Shown here one piece after another: positions 61,360 through 64,000 of a DNA stretch of 64,000 bases. Location: assembly GCA_947243795.1 (NCBI GenBank), contig OX365941.1, forward strand, positions 709,077 through 773,076. The letters run 5' to 3'. A program made the position numbers and the translations under genes. Below the pieces are notes generated by a model. It saw only the letters and a list, made by a program, of their open reading frames with translations, was not told the origin of the DNA and ran no database searches. How positions within the stretch are numbered: position 1 is the first letter of the stretch; each line of letters begins with the position of its first letter. Source of the stretch: Saccharomyces uvarum (Eukaryota > Ascomycota > Saccharomycetes > Saccharomycetales > Saccharomycetaceae).

Positions 61360-63956
61360 TTAAGGTCCGTAGAAGCATCCGGTGATAGTCTAAGAAAAGG
61401 GGTGAGAGGGAAGGTGGTGTAGATGTTTTACGTCCGTGCGAGTGTGTGCATGCATTATGATACGAATGGCGATGGTATGGAAACCACGCATGCGTCATAG
61501 TAAGAATGGTCAAAATGATGTAGTATAAAGATATAGGGTATGGCATTATGGAGAGAATGATGGTATGTGGTGGTAGTAGTAGTGGCTAGGGTATATAGAA
61601 AGTGGTGGCATATAATATTCTATTTGGCTCCGTTCGAGTGCGTTGTGGTATTATATGTGGATGAGTGGTGGTATGGTTATTCAGTTTTAGTATGTGGTGG
61701 TATTGTAATATGGTGGCAAGGATAAAGATATATAGAGAGTGCTGGTATATGATATAACATTTTAGCGTCCGTAGGGGTGTGCGAATTCAATATAATATAG
61801 GAGTAGTCAGGATAATATAGTATATAGATATTATGGAGCGGATGGTAGGTATACGGTATGTCATGAGAATATATTTAGCCTCCGGATGAGTATGCGGTGG
61901 TATTAGAATACAGAGAGAGAGATGGTATGTGATAGGAGGTATATAGTATGGTATGTCATTATAATTCATTTAGCGTCCGTATGTTTATGCGGTGGTATTA
62001 GAATATAGAGAGAGTGATGGTATGATATACATGGAGAGAGATGGTAGGTATATGGGTGATATATGATGTTGAGAAAGTGAGGGTATACGGTGGTAGTAGA
62101 ATATATAGAGAGAGATGATATGTGATATTCTATTGAGAGCGATTGAATGGCTTGCTGGTATGAAATTGAGATATGTGGCGGTAACAGGAATCAGGATATA
62201 GTATGCTATATAGTATGTGATATAGTATGGGGATGAGCGATGGTATGATATTCTATTGAGAGTGATTAGGGTAATTAATTATGGTATACGATGTTGAGAT
62301 ATGTGGTGGTGGATAGACGGGTGATATGTATTGTAGTGGTGGTATGGGTGTGATGAAGGTATGTGATATATGATGGTATGAGAGCAAATGTGAGAATATT
62401 GAGATGTTTAAAGCGGATATATGATGTAGAGTATCGTATTTAGTGGGGGGCAGAGTTTGGTGGCTGGGAGATGGTGGAAATGTGAAAATGTCCAGGGTGT
62501 TAAGTGCTGAGGTTCGTGCCGTATATGGTGATAATGTGGTGGTATGGTAGAGAAAGAGCTGGGAAAGGGCGTTGATAGATTGTTAGGTGGTATTTGAGGT
62601 TGAGTGAGGTAGTTTAGGTGTATAAATGATAGTTGGAGTGGGGCTAAGAAATAATGATTAGTGGATGGGTATGGATATTGGGTAAAAGGGTAGAAATTGT
62701 GAGAAAATATAAAAATATAGAATGTGAGAGTGGGAAGCTTAAGAATTATAGTTGGTTTGTATGTGATTTGTATTATATTTAGCGTCCGTGTGAGTATGTG
62801 GTGGTATTATAATATGGTATTGAGGGTATTGTAGAATGGTATATGGTATAATGTGTAGGTATTAGGATATAGAGAGAACATATGGTATATAGTATGATAG
62901 TATGGGGAGTAATGGAGAGTGATGATAAGTTGATAGTAGATGGGTATTGAGTTATGTTGATGATATATTTTAGCGTCCGTAGGAGTGCGCGTATTAATTA
63001 TAGTAGAAGTAGTCAGGATAATATAGTATGTCGATATTATGAAGAGAGTGGTGGTGTGGTATGGTATTATTATATGGAGGGGTGTGAGAGTGATGATAAG
63101 TGGTGATATGGTATTATTATATGGAGGGGCGTGGTGTTTAGGATTATTTGTTTAGGATTCGATATGCATGTTAGCGTCCGTAGGAGTATGTGGTGGTATT
63201 ATAATATATAGGGAGTGATAAGATGGTATATATGGAGAGAGACGATATTATGATATATGGTATGGGATATGGAGAGTGGTTAGGGTGAATTATGGAGGAG
63301 TGTGATTACGTTGATTTGTTTACGTTTGGATATGTATGTTTCGATGTATTTATTTGTTTACGTTTGGACGGTTGGAGAGTAGTGGTTAGGGTAGTGGGAT
63401 ATGGTATTACATTTAGCGTTTGTAGGAGTATGTGATTGTATATGATATTGAGAGTGATGGTATGTGATATTGAGAGTCATAGTATATGGTGTTGAGAGTG
63501 ATGGTATATGATATTGTGGAGGGGTATGGTGTATATGTTTTTGTGTTTAGGATTCGATGTTTACGTTTGAATGGTTGGAGGGTAGATATATGATGGAGAG
63601 AGTGGTGATTAGGGTAGTGGGACATGATATTACATTTAGCGTCCGTATGAGGATGTGGTGGTATATGATATTGAAGTATGGTATATGATGTTGAGAGTGA
63701 TGGTATATGATATTATGTTGAGAGTAGCAGGATATTGAAGTATGGTATATGGTGTTGAGAATAGTGGTGGAAGATAGATGGGTGATATATAATGCATGGT
63801 ATATGATATTGTGGAGGGGTGTGGTGTATACGTTTGTGTGTTTAAGTTGATTTGTTCACGTTTGAATGTGTATGTTTCGATAGTTGGAGATATTATGGAG
63901 ATATTATGGAGGGTAATGGTGTATGATATTGAGAATGGGTGATATAGGTAGGGAGA
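61360..63956. repeat. Subtelomeric (X/STR-like) repeat zone
   Basis: About 2.6 kb of G/T-biased (plus strand) sequence without genes. A unit based on TTTAGCGTCCGTAGGAGTAT followed by GTGGTGGTATTATAATAT recurs: AGCGTCCGT at about 61764, 61972, 62781, 62972, 63173 and 63638, with changed copies at 61431, 61874 and 63412. Spacing is often near 200 bases. TTAGGG, the Tbf1 core, occurs at 62266, 63280, 63386 and 63609. TTTACGTTT repeats lie at about 63318, 63358 and 63562. This resembles the X-adjacent STR elements of S. cerevisiae. No Y' element is present. Confidence 0.8.
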
Positions 63957-64000
63957 TGGTGTGTGTGGGTGTGGGTGTGGTGTGGTGTGGTGTGGTGTGG
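63957..64000 (+). repeat. Telomeric TG1-3 repeat (chromosome end)
   Basis: The last 44 bases alternate TG, TGG and TGGG (GTGTGTGGGTGTGGGTGTGG, then TGTGG copies), the irregular Saccharomyces TG1-3 telomere repeat written with its G-rich strand 5'-3' to the right. It marks the right chromosome end, and the assembly stops inside it. Confidence 0.93.

Noticed and set aside
61360-63956. Y' element or further subtelomeric genes next to the telomere
   Set aside because: There is no long helicase-like frame; only short frames in a repeat zone.
1-64000. CRISPR arrays, bacterial operons, Shine-Dalgarno sites
   Set aside because: The sequence is a budding-yeast nuclear chromosome; none of these apply and no spaced direct-repeat array was seen.

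Overview
The window is the right end of a chromosome from a Saccharomyces sensu stricto yeast. Gene order from about position 1 to 54.6 kb follows the distal right arm of S. cerevisiae chromosome XIV: FPK1, YNR048W, MSO1, LYS9, BRE5, POP2, NOG2, ESF2, HOL1, BIO5, BIO4, BIO3, MNT4, FRE4, YNR061C to YNR064C, DSE4 and BUL3. The last ~45 bases are TG1-3 telomere repeat. The proteins differ from S. cerevisiae at many positions, and the window has genes S. cerevisiae lacks here: a SIR1 relative, an internal seripauperin and a polygalacturonase. A non-cerevisiae species is therefore likely. The uvarum/eubayanus side of the genus is the best guess, because SIR1 paralogues and several PGU genes are known there. 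This is inference, not proof.

Layout. 1-15.6 kb: conserved housekeeping genes (lipid-flippase kinase and a flippase subunit, exocytosis, lysine synthesis, deubiquitination, mRNA deadenylation, ribosome assembly), with an H/ACA snoRNA (snR191) in the NOG2 intron. 15.8-22 kb: lineage-specific insert zone with an intact SIR1-family gene, tRNA-Leu(UAA), a decayed delta LTR and a PAU gene. 22.3-29.7 kb: HOL1 (polyamine transporter, with a leader peptide differing from the S. cerevisiae one I remember) and the biotin cluster BIO5-BIO4-BIO3. 30.6-46.8 kb: MNT4, FRE4, YNR061C, a broken MFS transporter (YNR062C), a zinc-cluster regulator and an epoxide hydrolase. 47.8-54.6 kb: DSE4 and an uninterrupted BUL3. 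54.6-64 kb: gene-poor subtelomere with an unknown gene relic, a PGU1-type polygalacturonase, a truncated Ty5/copia-like element with LTR, primer site and damaged gag, tRNA-Thr(AGU), an ARS-consensus X-like region, about 2.5 kb of ~200-bp subtelomeric repeats, and the telomere.

Functional themes. BIO3/4/5 form a unit for uptake of 7-keto-8-aminopelargonate and its conversion to dethiobiotin. FPK1 and YNR048W both serve phospholipid flippases. NOG2, ESF2 and snR191 all act in ribosome synthesis. The subtelomere carries dispensable niche genes. Several starts were moved to the first ATG that matches the family, because the longest open frames began at TTG or GTG, which yeast rarely uses. Gene names rest on remembered S. 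cerevisiae proteins and synteny; no database search was run.
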